Assembly: GCA_934643455.1 (NCBI GenBank)
Contig: CAKUBV010000005.1
Location: 62,001 to 126,000, forward strand
Direction: 5' to 3'
Length of the DNA: 64,000 bases
From: Candidatus Proelusimicrobium excrementi
GTDB taxonomy: Bacteria; Elusimicrobiota; Elusimicrobia; Elusimicrobiales; Elusimicrobiaceae
Position numbers and translations under genes: made by a program. The notes under the pieces are model-generated. The model was given only the letters and a program-made list of their open reading frames with translations. It ran no database searches and was not told where the DNA came from. Positions 1 to 7,310 of the stretch are shown piece after piece (positions within the stretch are counted from its first letter, which is position 1; each line of letters starts with the position of its first letter).

Positions 1-2
1 AA

Positions 3-437
3 TCGGATAAAACCGACATAGCCGATTTAAACGATTTGGCCGATTCCATAATAAATTGGGAAACGGCTCAGCTTTCCCGCAAACTTTCCGTATTGGCTAC
101 TTTAGCAAGCACGACGCCGTTTATAGGCCTCTTCGGGACGGTTTTGGGCGTTATGAGGGCTTTTGCCGATTTATCCTCCATAAGCGGCGCTTCCGCCGGG
201 CCTTCCGTTGTGGCAAAAGGTATAGCGGAAGCCTTGGTAAACACGGCGGCTGGGCTTTTCGTCGCGGTGCCGGCCTTAATCGCATACAACTACTTTTTAA
301 GCAAAGTAAACTTTTTTGCGCAAAATATGCAATATTTGGCGCAGGAAGTAATTTCCGCCAAGCTTTATAAAGAACCGCAGCGACCGGAAAACACCTTCGC
401 CGCGGTGGAAGATCTTATATCGGCGGGTAAATTATGA
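3..437 (+). CDS. ExbB/TolQ/MotA-family proton channel subunit (5' end outside window)
   Basis: The reading frame is open to the first base of the window, so this is the C-terminal 144 or so residues of a protein that starts upstream. It contains the two C-terminal membrane helices typical of the ExbB/TolQ family, with the conserved TTPFIGLFGTVLGVM helix start and the later segment around EALVNTAAGLFVAVPALIAY, whose small and threonine residues line the proton path in known homologues. The family uses the proton gradient to power TonB or TolA across the periplasm. An ExbD partner overlaps its stop codon by four bases and a TonB-like gene follows, so it is probably translationally coupled and part of one energising complex. 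Whether it serves TonB transport or Tol-Pal envelope maintenance cannot be decided here. Confidence 0.93.
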   Translation, partial: SDKTDIADLNDLADSIINWETAQLSRKLSVLATLASTTPFIGLFGTVLGVMRAFADLSSISGASAGPSVVAKGIAEALVNTAAGLFVAVPALIAYNYFLSKVNFFAQNMQYLAQEVISAKLYKEPQRPENTFAAVEDLISAGKL

Positions 438-841
438 AAAACCGCATGCAGACCCGCGGCATAATGGGCGAAATCAATATGGTGCCTTTTATAGACATCA
501 CTTTGATTTTGCTGATAATTTTTATGGTAATGACGCCATTTATAGTGCAGTCGCAAATCAGCGTGGATTTGCCGTCCTCTACGGCCGTCAACACCATTAC
601 GGAAGATAATGTCATCCGCGTGGAAATAACCAAAAAAGGGCAGATAAAAGTTATGGATAAGGAAATACCTTTATCCGGCTTGCAGGAAGAACTTACCCTG
701 CTTTTAGGCCGCGCGCACGAAAAAACGATTCTCGTTCAAGCCGATAAAGAAGTGCCCGTACAGCAAGTCGTAACCGTATTTGACACGGCGAAAAAGCTCG
801 GCGCGGCGAAGCTCGGCATAGGCGTCGTGGAAACCAGATAA
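434..841 (+). CDS. exbD: ExbD/TolR-family biopolymer transport protein
   Basis: A 135-residue protein of normal length for ExbD/TolR. A short cytoplasmic start is followed by a single membrane helix near residues 17-38 that contains the family aspartate in the motif NMVPFIDITLILLIIF. This aspartate is the protonatable residue of the family. The rest is the periplasmic domain. The start codon overlaps the ExbB stop as ATGA. It should act with the ExbB-like pore and the TonB-like protein just downstream to transmit proton-motive force to outer-membrane partners. TolR is the alternative name; no tolB or pal is visible in the window to favour it. Confidence 0.93.
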   Translation: MKNRMQTRGIMGEINMVPFIDITLILLIIFMVMTPFIVQSQISVDLPSSTAVNTITEDNVIRVEITKKGQIKVMDKEIPLSGLQEELTLLLGRAHEKTILVQADKEVPVQQVVTVFDTAKKLGAAKLGIGVVETR

Positions 842-868
842 AGAAACTTTTTAAGGTTTAATTTTTTT

Positions 869-1675
869 ATGAATTTATCACTAGTATATTCAGCGGCTTT
901 GCATTTTTTGGTCTTCCTGGTTATGTTTGCCATGATGCAGGGCGCGCCGGCCAAAAAAGTTAAAGCCGTATATACGATAGATTTCATAGGTTCGGCTTCC
1001 CAGCCTTTAAGATACGGCGCTCAGGAAGAGAAACCCGCGCCTGCCCCCGCGCCGGAACCGAAAGCCGAAGAGAAAATAAAAGCCCCCCCGGCCCCCCAAG
1101 CTCCTTCGGAAATACAAGAACCTAAAAAAGAAGAGCCTAAAAAACCGGCTAAAAAGGAATATAATTCCAAAGAGCAGATTTCAAAAAAACCTAAAAAAAA
1201 CAATAAAACGACCGCTAAAAAAGAAGAGCCCAAACCACAGCCTAAAGCCGAAGAAGAAAAAAAGGTTACGCTTTCCAAGCCAAGCATTTTGGGCGAAGTC
1301 GAATCCACCAATATAGATCCGGCCGCTTTGCATAATCTTACGCCCGGCGGCGGGGATGACGGCCCCAAAGCCGTAAGGGCCAGCTTTACAAACTTCCCTT
1401 ACCCGTGGTATATAACGCAGGTGCGTAATTCCCTTTGGGAACAATGGCAGAAGCGTATGCCCAAAAAGAGCGCGGGGCTTTCCACTTTGGTGTCTTTCAA
1501 TATTGATAAGTACGGGGCGGTTTACAGCGTACAGATAGAAAAAAGTTCCGGCAACGATTCTTATGACTACGCGGCGACTTCCGCGGCGGAAAATTCCGCG
1601 CCTTATCCGCCGCTGCCGAAGGACTTCCCTAAAAATTTGCTTACGGTTACCGTAGAATTTAAAAATGAGGAATAA
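869..1675 (+). CDS. TonB/TolA-family energy transducer
   Basis: A 268-residue protein with an N-terminal membrane anchor (about residues 5-25), a long Pro/Lys/Glu/Ala-rich periplasm-spanning segment (about residues 50-140), and a C-terminal domain of the TonB C-terminal type that begins near FPYPWYITQVRNSLWEQW and continues through SFNIDKYGAVYSVQIEKSSG. This is the classic layout of TonB or TolA. Its position directly after the ExbB- and ExbD-like genes supports the assignment. It should touch an outer-membrane partner and deliver energy to it. The low-complexity linker contains runs such as EEPKKPAKKE. I prefer TonB-like because of the domain end, but TolA cannot be excluded. Confidence 0.85.
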   Translation: MNLSLVYSAALHFLVFLVMFAMMQGAPAKKVKAVYTIDFIGSASQPLRYGAQEEKPAPAPAPEPKAEEKIKAPPAPQAPSEIQEPKKEEPKKPAKKEYNSKEQISKKPKKNNKTTAKKEEPKPQPKAEEEKKVTLSKPSILGEVESTNIDPAALHNLTPGGGDDGPKAVRASFTNFPYPWYITQVRNSLWEQWQKRMPKKSAGLSTLVSFNIDKYGAVYSVQIEKSSGNDSYDYAATSAAENSAPYPPLPKDFPKNLLTVTVEFKNEE

Positions 1676-1678
1676 TTT

Positions 1679-2119
1679 ATGTTGATAATATGGCGTTTTA
1701 TTTTGCTTGTACTTGTTTTTTTGGCGGCTTTGGTTTGCTTCCCGGATTATCCGAACACAACGCCGATAACGATATTCATAATGTTTATCGTTTCTTTCAT
1801 ATCGGTGCTTGTTTTGACGTTTATATTCTCGCTGCTGTTCTTGGGCAGATCTCACGTTTTCAACTGCATATTTGATTTGCTTATTATTTTGGTGGTGGGA
1901 TACTTCCTTTTAAACATAATGCCTCAAACCGACGGCGTTTCCCCCTATGATAAAATCATGAGCGGGAAATACCCCGACGAAAAGCAAATTGAGCGCGGTT
2001 TTAAGAAGCTGGATTTCACTTCCAACGGAATTAAAGAAGACATCAAAAAAACCACGAAAGATCTTAACCGCGGTATAGGCGAAATACAGAAAGTAATCAG
2101 CAAAGAGGTGCAAAACTAA
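1679..2119 (+). CDS. small membrane protein of unknown function
   Basis: A 146-residue protein with three hydrophobic segments (about residues 5-20, 29-54 and 63-82), then a charged, probably helical C-terminal tail rich in Lys, Glu and Asp. The two-helix hydrophobic pattern resembles small LapA-type (DUF1049) membrane proteins, but I do not recognise a definite family. It starts three bases after the TonB-like stop and its own stop shares one base with the next start (TAATG), so it is surely in the same operon. No function is proposed. Confidence 0.8.
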   Translation: MLIIWRFILLVLVFLAALVCFPDYPNTTPITIFIMFIVSFISVLVLTFIFSLLFLGRSHVFNCIFDLLIILVVGYFLLNIMPQTDGVSPYDKIMSGKYPDEKQIERGFKKLDFTSNGIKEDIKKTTKDLNRGIGEIQKVISKEVQN

Positions 2120-3075
2120 TGAAAACGGCCGTAATAACAGGCGGAAAAGGTTTTGTAGGAGGGCGGCTCTCCGCCCTCTTGCTTAAAGAGGGTTACCGCG
2201 TTAAACTATTAACAAGGGGACGCGGCGGCAAAACCGATAACCCGATGCTGGAAAGCGTCGGAGTAGATTACAGCGACGTAAAAGATTTAAAAGCCGCCCT
2301 TAAAGGTGCGGACTGCGTATTTCACTTGGCGGCGGCTATATTCGCGTTTAACAAAGAAGAATTTTATAAAGCCAATGTGGAAGTAACAAAAAATCTGTGC
2401 GAGGCCGCCGCGCAAACGCCGGGGATAGAAAGCTTTGTTTATTTATCAAGCCAAGCCGCGGCGGGGCCCAGCGAATATAAAAACAACCCGATAGACGAAC
2501 GCGCCGTACCCGTGCCGGTTTCCGACTACGGCGAAACCAAACTTGAAGCGGAAAAATACGTAATGCAATTGCCGCAAACTATGCGCAAAACCGTTTTGAG
2601 AGCCCCCGTCGTATACGGTAAAAACGATTCGGGCGTATCAAAAATAGCGGCCTGGGTGGCAAGAGGAATAATGGTAAACACCTCCTCTTCGGAAATGTTC
2701 TTTAACTTTATTTACGTGGAAGATTTGGTGTCGGCTTTATACAAGGCTTCCCTGCTGCAAGAAGCGGACGGGCAGACTTTCTTCGTCTGTGAGCCCGCCG
2801 GATACAGCTGGAAATACTTTATAAACTCAATGGCGGACGCCATGGGCAAACCGCGGCCTCTTATGTTCAATATGCCGTATTTCGTACTGGAAGCGGCGGC
2901 TTTTGTCTATGAAAGCGCGGCCCGTGTCTTTTCCATAACGCCGGCTTTGAATTATGACAAAATAAAAGAAGCCGCCATAAAAGGACATTGGGTTTGCAGC
3001 TCTCAGAAATGGGTCTCCTTAACGGGGCAGCAGTTTACCCCCCTTGCGGAAGGCCTTAAAAAGAGTTTCCAATGA
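2119..3075 (+). CDS. extended SDR, NAD-dependent epimerase/dehydratase family
   Basis: A 318-residue protein with the extended short-chain dehydrogenase fold. The N-terminal nucleotide-binding motif reads TGGKGFVGGRL, close to the family TGxxGxxG. The active-site pair appears as Ser in VYLSSQAA with YGETKLEAE further on, matching the family YxxxK. The C-terminal half contains the substrate region seen in 3-beta-hydroxysteroid or dihydroflavonol-type reductases. It probably reduces or epimerises a sugar nucleotide or a lipid-type ketone; the sequence alone does not name the substrate. It is coupled at both ends to membrane-protein genes by short overlaps, which suggests an envelope-related role. 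Confidence 0.88.
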   Translation: MKTAVITGGKGFVGGRLSALLLKEGYRVKLLTRGRGGKTDNPMLESVGVDYSDVKDLKAALKGADCVFHLAAAIFAFNKEEFYKANVEVTKNLCEAAAQTPGIESFVYLSSQAAAGPSEYKNNPIDERAVPVPVSDYGETKLEAEKYVMQLPQTMRKTVLRAPVVYGKNDSGVSKIAAWVARGIMVNTSSSEMFFNFIYVEDLVSALYKASLLQEADGQTFFVCEPAGYSWKYFINSMADAMGKPRPLMFNMPYFVLEAAAFVYESAARVFSITPALNYDKIKEAAIKGHWVCSSQKWVSLTGQQFTPLAEGLKKSFQ

Positions 3076-3944
3076 CAAAAAAACAAAATTACGCAGGAGC
3101 GGACGTTTTCTTTTCCGCGAAATATATTTTCGCACAGATAATTACTTTGATTGTTTTCTTCCTCGGTTTCAAGTGGACGCTTTTCGGTTTATATTGGATA
3201 CCGCCCCTCTTGAACCCGGTGCTTTATATCTGCGTGGTTTTGTTTTGGCTTTATTATAACTTTTTATGGATAAGGACGGCCCTTTACCTGCCAAGCACAT
3301 ATTTGGCCGTAAGAAGCCTATATAACGATTTAGGCGTAAAATTAAGCGTTTTTAAATGCTTTTACATCGCCTTGTGCAAATTGAACCGCGCAAGAAAGGC
3401 GGAAGTCAAAATGCGCAGAGAAACAAAATTTATCCGCATGGCCGCGCTGAGCTTCGTCAAAGCGGGAATATTGGTTAATATGAGCCGCTTTGACGCCAAG
3501 GAACTTTCAAAAGCTATATTTATCCACACTAAAAAACAGGTTATAGACATATTCAAATTCGTTCTGCCTTATTTCGCGCCGACCTTCGCAATACTTTTAA
3601 TTTTAACGCCGCTGACGGTGTTTTTATCTTCCCACAATTACAGATATCTTATAGAACATCTTACGGGCGCGCCGGTATTGATTTCTTTTTGGGTTTATAT
3701 AATCATACTGCCCTTTAAATTTATTTGGGTGTTTATGACGCTTTCCTCGCTGGCGGCGAATATAATCTCCCCGCTGCTGACTTTGCCTTTAAGCAAACTG
3801 TTCGCCCAATACGTTAAGGATAATAACGTCGCGCTGAATTTAGGGAAAAAGCACCGTCTTCCGTTTGAAGGCTTAGCGTCGCTTTTTATGATTTTGACCG
3901 CTTTGGCGTTTTATATTTCTATTTTCTTAAATATTTTGTTATAA
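3072..3944 (+). CDS. polytopic membrane protein of unknown function
   Basis: A 290-residue protein that begins inside the last codons of the preceding reductase gene (ATGA overlap). Hydrophobic segments are visible near residues 16-36, 40-62, 165-190, 200-235 and 265-289, with a basic loop of about 100 residues between the second and third. The loop is rich in Arg and Lys and is likely cytoplasmic. I see no motif that identifies a family. It is the last gene of the operon that starts with the ExbB-like gene. Confidence 0.78.
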   Translation: MTKKQNYAGADVFFSAKYIFAQIITLIVFFLGFKWTLFGLYWIPPLLNPVLYICVVLFWLYYNFLWIRTALYLPSTYLAVRSLYNDLGVKLSVFKCFYIALCKLNRARKAEVKMRRETKFIRMAALSFVKAGILVNMSRFDAKELSKAIFIHTKKQVIDIFKFVLPYFAPTFAILLILTPLTVFLSSHNYRYLIEHLTGAPVLISFWVYIIILPFKFIWVFMTLSSLAANIISPLLTLPLSKLFAQYVKDNNVALNLGKKHRLPFEGLASLFMILTALAFYISIFLNILL

Positions 3945-3945
3945 T
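3937..3945 (+). promoter_or_regulatory. extended -10 promoter for tRNA-Ser
   Basis: The sequence TGTTATAAT overlaps the stop codon of the upstream membrane-protein gene and lies about 50 bases before the tRNA-Ser. The same nine bases precede the tRNA-Met and tRNA-Lys genes in this window, which supports a promoter rather than chance. No good -35 is visible. Confidence 0.6.
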
Positions 3946-3995
3946 TAATATATCCGTTAGAAATCGCGGCGTTTAAAGCGCGGTTGAGGATAAAT

Positions 3996-4086
3996 GGAGA
4001 GGTGGCCGAGAGGCTGAAGGCAACGGTTTGCTAAACCGTCATACGGGGGATTTCCCGTATCGAGGGTTCGAATCCCTCCCTCTCCG
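3996..4086 (+). tRNA. tRNA-Ser (anticodon GCT)
   Basis: A 91-base cloverleaf. The acceptor stem is GGAGAGG paired with CCTCTCC, with discriminator G at the end. The anticodon loop reads TTTGCTAAA with a CGG/CCG-containing stem, giving anticodon GCT for AGC/AGU codons. A long variable arm with a GGGGGA/TCCCG stem marks it as class II, as expected for serine. The T arm contains GGGTTCGAATCCC. CCA is not encoded. Confidence 0.96.
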
Positions 4087-4097
4087 TATAAATTTAA

Positions 4098-4128
4098 ATA
4101 CCCCCGGTTTTTTGCCGGGGGTATTTTG
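4098..4128 (+). terminator. rho-independent terminator after tRNA-Ser
   Basis: A stem ATACCCCCGG / CCGGGGGTAT with a T-rich loop, followed by TTTTGATTT, lies 12 bases after the tRNA. Confidence 0.85.
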
Positions 4129-4140
4129 ATTTATACGGTA

Positions 4141-4400
4141 ATTTGGAGCAAGGCCAACTGCTTGGCCTTGCGTAGGGATGAGAAGCCCGGAGCGATGTTT
4201 TTGTTTGAGCGCGAGCCGCACCGACAAATGCGCGTTACTCTTACGAGCGCGAAAGGCAAAAACCGCGAGGGCGGGCCCGGGCGAATTTTCCGTCAGGAAA
4301 ATTACGCAGGGCGAATTCCATATTGCCGCAATTGCCGCCATAAAAATACATTCTTCCTTATTAATTTGACAGCTTACAAAGAGCCGAAACTGTTTTTATT
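4141..4400 (+). other. non-coding stretch with two perfect inverted repeats
   Basis: No convincing gene lies between the tRNA-Ser terminator and the next promoter. The stretch is locally GC-rich and holds a perfect 10-bp inverted repeat at 4148-4171 (GCAAGGCCAA, 4-base spacer, TTGGCCTTGC) and a perfect 8-bp one at 4284-4303 (AATTTTCC, GTCA, GGAAAATT). The open frames through it on both strands look compositional, and the minus-strand one reads into the antisense of the tRNA. It may be a structured RNA or a decayed element. Confidence 0.45.
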
Positions 4401-4453
4401 ATAAGTTCCAAAAGACGATATAAATGAATGCTAAAAATAATCTTGATTATGTA

Positions 4454-4483
4454 TTGCCGTTATCAAGGTGCATATTGTATAAT
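4454..4483 (+). promoter_or_regulatory. promoter of the NifX-like gene, placing the transcript start at its ATG
   Basis: TTGCCG (4454-4459), an 18-base spacer and a perfect TATAAT (4478-4483). Only six bases separate the -10 box from the ATG at 4490, so the mRNA should begin at or next to the A of the start codon. Confidence 0.65.
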
Positions 4484-4489
4484 CAGATT

Positions 4490-5125
4490 ATGAACAATAA
4501 AGATAACCGCCGCCAAGGAAATAAATGCTGGGGAGGCAGACGCGCCTGCGCCGGCAGGAAAAGAACCTGCAAGCGGAAAGTTCCTTTCAACAGACGTATC
4601 AACGAAGACGTTTTAAAAATATTACGGGCCTATTCGGAAAAACATAATATTACGGAAACCGAAGCTTTGGAAAGTGCGATTATCTTACAAAATAATATTG
4701 ATAAATTAAACGGAGAAAAAATTATGAAAATTGTAATTCCTTCAGCCAACAACAAATTATGCGGACATTTCGGTAATTGTGAATATTTTTCTTTTGTAGA
4801 AGCAGATAAAGAAACAAAAAGCATAATTAATATTGAAAACAAAATCCCCGAAGAGGGCATTTCCTGCCAAAGCGCAAACTGGATATCCGCCCAAGGAGCC
4901 AATATAGTTCTTGCCGGCGGCATGGGCAACAGGCCGATGCAAATTTTCCAACAAAACGGTGTACAAGTGATAACCGGCTGCCCCGAAATTGAAATAGAAG
5001 CCATCGTCCGCCAGTATTTGAACGGCAATATTACCAAAGGGGAAAACCCTTGCGGCGGAGAACATCATCATTGCCACGGGCATAACGATGAAGGACATCA
5101 TCACTGTCATCATAACAATAAATAA
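4490..5125 (+). CDS. NifX/NifB-type iron-molybdenum cofactor-binding-domain protein with N-terminal extension and His-rich tail
   Basis: From the ATG at 4490 this is 211 residues. Residues 1-75 are basic, contain GRRACAGRKR, then a helical segment RRINEDVLKILRAYSEKH resembling ribbon-helix-helix or topology-mimicking DNA-binding tails. From about residue 79 (MKIVIPS) follows a dinitrogenase iron-molybdenum cofactor domain, with the typical CGHFGNCEYF start and GMGNRPMQIF. The end is a metal-binding tail with HHHCHGHN and HHHCHHNN. The internal ATG at 4724 has its own GGAG site, so a short form without the basic part could be made. Family members bind Fe-S or Mo-Fe clusters or act as anti-activators; many non-nitrogen-fixers have them. 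The metal and role here are unknown. Confidence 0.85.
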   Translation: MNNKDNRRQGNKCWGGRRACAGRKRTCKRKVPFNRRINEDVLKILRAYSEKHNITETEALESAIILQNNIDKLNGEKIMKIVIPSANNKLCGHFGNCEYFSFVEADKETKSIINIENKIPEEGISCQSANWISAQGANIVLAGGMGNRPMQIFQQNGVQVITGCPEIEIEAIVRQYLNGNITKGENPCGGEHHHCHGHNDEGHHHCHHNNK

Positions 5126-5152
5126 GCGGCTAAATTAAACCAAGAATTACAA

Positions 5153-5187
5153 AAAATCCCCCGGGTTGCTGCGGGGGATTTTTTATC
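5153..5187 (+). terminator. rho-independent terminator after the NifX-like gene
   Basis: Stem AATCCCCCG / CGGGGGATT around GGTTGCTG, followed by six T. Confidence 0.88.
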
Positions 5188-5227
5188 GGTCGTCCGTTAT
5201 AAAAGGCTTAACGGTTAAAGCCTATAT

Positions 5228-5255
5228 TTGAAAAATAATATAAATTTATTATACT
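5228..5255 (+). promoter_or_regulatory. promoter of the secreted nuclease gene (leaderless layout)
   Basis: TTGAAA (5228-5233), 16-base spacer, TATACT (5250-5255), with exactly six bases to the ATG at 5262. There is no Shine-Dalgarno sequence in the gap. Confidence 0.6.
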
Positions 5256-5261
5256 TAATTT

Positions 5262-5687
5262 ATGCGGCATAGTAATTTTATATTAGTTTTATTGTCATTA
5301 ATTTACCTAACCGGGCCTCTTAACGCCGGGCGGGCTTATTCCGCATTTGCAAACGTCAAACTATCCCGCATTATCGACGGAGATACTTTTACCGTGGATT
5401 TACCCTGCGCAGACGAAGTTTTTTGCAAAGATATTTCCGTTCGCGTGCGCGGCATTGATACGCCGGAACTAAAAAGTAAAAACTCGCAAAAACGCCAAGC
5501 GGCTCTTAAAGCCAAGGAATTTACAAAGAACTTTCTTGAAGCCGGCCAAGTGGATCTTTTAAAATGCGGGCGCGATAAATACTTCCGCCTACTCTGCGAC
5601 GTTACGTCCGACGGGGAAGACTTGGCCTCGGCCTTATTTAAAGCCGGCTTGGCCAAACCCTATTTCGGCGGGAAAAAACAGCAATAG
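5262..5687 (+). CDS. secreted thermonuclease (staphylococcal nuclease-like, SNase family)
   Basis: A 141-residue protein with an N-terminal hydrophobic export signal (about residues 5-24) and then a single SNase domain. The conserved motifs are visible: RIIDGDTFTVD near the domain start, the active-site Arg/Asp/Glu region RVRGIDTPELK, and the later arginine region GRDKYFRLLCDV, ending with the family-typical LVxxGLA-like LFKAGLAKPYF. It should cleave DNA and RNA outside the cytoplasm with calcium. Four cysteines in the domain could form disulfides. It has its own promoter and no partner gene; the next gene is convergent. Confidence 0.9.
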   Translation: MRHSNFILVLLSLIYLTGPLNAGRAYSAFANVKLSRIIDGDTFTVDLPCADEVFCKDISVRVRGIDTPELKSKNSQKRQAALKAKEFTKNFLEAGQVDLLKCGRDKYFRLLCDVTSDGEDLASALFKAGLAKPYFGGKKQQ

Positions 5688-5722
5688 CCCCCACTTTATT
5701 AACGGGAAAAACGCAAAGCGTT

Positions 5723-6160
5723 TTAAGCCGCGCGCTCGGCGCACGTTATTTTGCAGTTTGCGCCGGGGAGTTGGTTCTCGTCTAAAATAATTTCCCCTAT
5801 TGAATCAGCCTTGATAAAACCGCCGGCCGGATTTTTAACGCTTAAAATATCGCCTTTAATCACGGCTTGTACGTCGCTGTATTCAAAAGAAAGGTCAGTA
5901 TCAAGCATTTCGCAGTTTTCCAGTACCAAGCCCTTGGCGTAACAGAGCGGCTGAGTGCCGATAATTTTGCAGTTTATAAGTTTTAAATCCTCGGAGTACC
6001 AAGCCAGATACTCGCCTTTTATAACACTGTTTTTTACCGTAACGCCGCGGCTGTGCCAAAAAGTGTCTTTCGTATCCAAAACGGAATTTTCCACCTCGGC
6101 GTCCTTTATAGCGTACAAGGCCCTTTCGGAACCTAAAGAAAGATTTTTATAAACCGCCAT
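5723..6160 (-). CDS. DUF3737-like right-handed beta-helix protein, short form
   Basis: From the ATG at 6160, which has AGAGGA as its ribosome site, this is 145 residues. It starts with SLGSERALYAIKDAEVENS and continues with repeated turns of the kind LKLINCKIIGTQPLCYAKGLVLENCEM. This matches my memory of DUF3737 proteins, which read as a pectate-lyase-like ladder of beta strands. Known family members are about twice as long, so this one looks like the N-terminal half or a short version, but no frameshift is obvious. No catalytic residue is recognised. Function unknown, probably cytoplasmic since no signal peptide is visible. Confidence 0.65.
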   Translation of the reverse strand: MAVYKNLSLGSERALYAIKDAEVENSVLDTKDTFWHSRGVTVKNSVIKGEYLAWYSEDLKLINCKIIGTQPLCYAKGLVLENCEMLDTDLSFEYSDVQAVIKGDILSVKNPAGGFIKADSIGEIILDENQLPGANCKITCAERAA

Positions 6161-6275
6161 AATTGATTCCTCTTTATATATAAATCCGCGGCGCGAAATG
6201 AGCCGATAAAACATCGTAAATATTATAAGCCATGGAGTTGGCTCCAAGTCAACGGTTAAGCAAAAGACAAAATTT

Positions 6276-6391
6276 TGTTATAATCTGTTTCACGGCGTTA
6301 AAACCTAAAAATTCAGGAGAAAAATTTTGAGAAGTCTGTGGAATTGCTAACTTTTATTTGGCCGCAAAAAAGCCCGCATGAAGCGGGCTCT
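6276..6391 (+). other. candidate short transcript with a seven-codon ORF
   Basis: In the gap between two minus-strand genes there is a plus-strand TGTTATAAT (6276-6284), the same box found before tRNA genes here. About 30 bases later comes AGGAG (6315-6319), seven bases, then TTG and a tiny frame ending in TAA at 6350 (M-R-S-L-W-N-C). A GC hairpin follows at 6371-6390. This could be a small RNA or leader-like peptide transcript. Evidence is sequence layout only. Confidence 0.3.
6366..6391 (-). terminator. terminator of the pyrophosphatase gene
   Basis: On the minus strand the stem AGCCCGC / GCGGGCT with loop TTCAT is followed by TTTTTTG, 22 bases after the ppa stop codon. Confidence 0.85.
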
Positions 6392-6412
6392 TAAAATCAA
6401 ACACACAAGAAA

Positions 6413-6988
6413 TTATTTATCGCAGCATTTGGAAAAATTGCTGTAATTTACAAATTTTTCCTCATAAGCGATAAAAGCCTCCTGAAGGATTTTTATCGCG
6501 GTGTTCTTATCAAATATCTTTTCCACGACCACAGTTTTATTTTCCAGTTTTTTGTAATCTTCAAAGAAGCTCATCGTTTCCGAAATCAAATGATCCGGCA
6601 GTTCGGAAATATTGGTATAGTGGCTGACGTTAGGATCGCCCTTGGCCACCGCGATGATTTTATCGTCGGCTTCGCCGTTATCAAGCATTCGCATAACGCC
6701 TATAATACGCGCCGGCACTATGCACATCGGCACTACTTCCGCCTGAGAAAGTATCAAAATATCCAAAGGATCTTTGTCCGCGCCGTAAGTTCTTGGAATA
6801 AAACCGTAATTGGCCGGATAATAAACCGAGGAATACAAAACCCTGTCCAGCCTGAGCATACCGCTTTCTTTGTCAAGTTCGTATTTGGCGCGGGTGCCTT
6901 TGGGGATTTCAATTACGCCGTTGACGATATCGGGCAGAGTTTCCTTATCGCCCGGGGAAACGTGATGCCAAGGATTAAAATTATACAT
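6413..6988 (-). CDS. ppa: inorganic pyrophosphatase
   Basis: A 191-residue soluble family I pyrophosphatase, hydrolysing PPi to two phosphates and so pulling biosynthetic reactions forward. The signature DxDPxD region is visible as GADKDPLDILIL, preceded by the family YPANYGFIPRTYG and followed by DDKIIAVAKGDP. The N-terminal EIPKGTRAKYELDKESG is the usual phosphate-binding start of the fold. The ATG has GGAG nine bases upstream. The C-terminal tail after NYSNFSKCCDK carries two cysteines, which is not typical. It is a single-gene unit with its own promoter and terminator. Confidence 0.96.
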   Translation of the reverse strand: MYNFNPWHHVSPGDKETLPDIVNGVIEIPKGTRAKYELDKESGMLRLDRVLYSSVYYPANYGFIPRTYGADKDPLDILILSQAEVVPMCIVPARIIGVMRMLDNGEADDKIIAVAKGDPNVSHYTNISELPDHLISETMSFFEDYKKLENKTVVVEKIFDKNTAIKILQEAFIAYEEKFVNYSNFSKCCDK

Positions 6989-7017
6989 TATGCCATCTCC
7001 ATATATTATTTATTATG

Positions 7018-7026
7018 ATTATAGCA
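7018..7026 (-). promoter_or_regulatory. extended -10 promoter of ppa
   Basis: On the minus strand TGCTATAAT ends about 30 bases before the ppa ATG, giving a leader of about 23 bases with a GGAG ribosome site. Confidence 0.6.
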
Positions 7027-7259
7027 ATTTAAAAGGAAATGCAAAATTTATCCCCGCAAAGCTTTAAAACGCCCGTTCCGCGCACGGCTGTTTTATACTT
7101 TTGACTAAAGATTTATTCATATTTTTCCCATTTCTAAATACCAAGGATCGAAAACGGTTTGCCGGGTAATCTTTCCGGCAACGGGGCAAAAATCATGCTG
7201 AAAGTTTTGGAAAGGAAACTCTCTAAATATTCCGGCAGGCCCGAGTTCTTTTTGTAAAA

Positions 7260-7306
7260 TATAATCCGGGGCTTAAATTCCGTTCAAATATCGGCCCCTC
7301 GGAGGG
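7260..7306 (+). promoter_or_regulatory. -10 box and short structured leader before the C-S lyase gene
   Basis: The 250 bases before are non-coding and I see nothing else definite in them. A perfect TATAAT (7260-7265) is followed by GGGGC (7268-7272) that can pair with GCCCC (7294-7298). The ribosome site GGAGGG (7301-7306) can itself pair with CCC just upstream, so initiation may be modulated. No good -35 is present. Confidence 0.4.
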
Positions 7307-7310
7307 CTGA

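Noticed and set aside
4039..4341. 100-codon open frame on the minus strand across the tRNA-Ser and its terminator
   Set aside because: It is antisense to the tRNA and ends in the GRDSNPR-type string that antisense tRNA T arms produce; no ribosome site is present.
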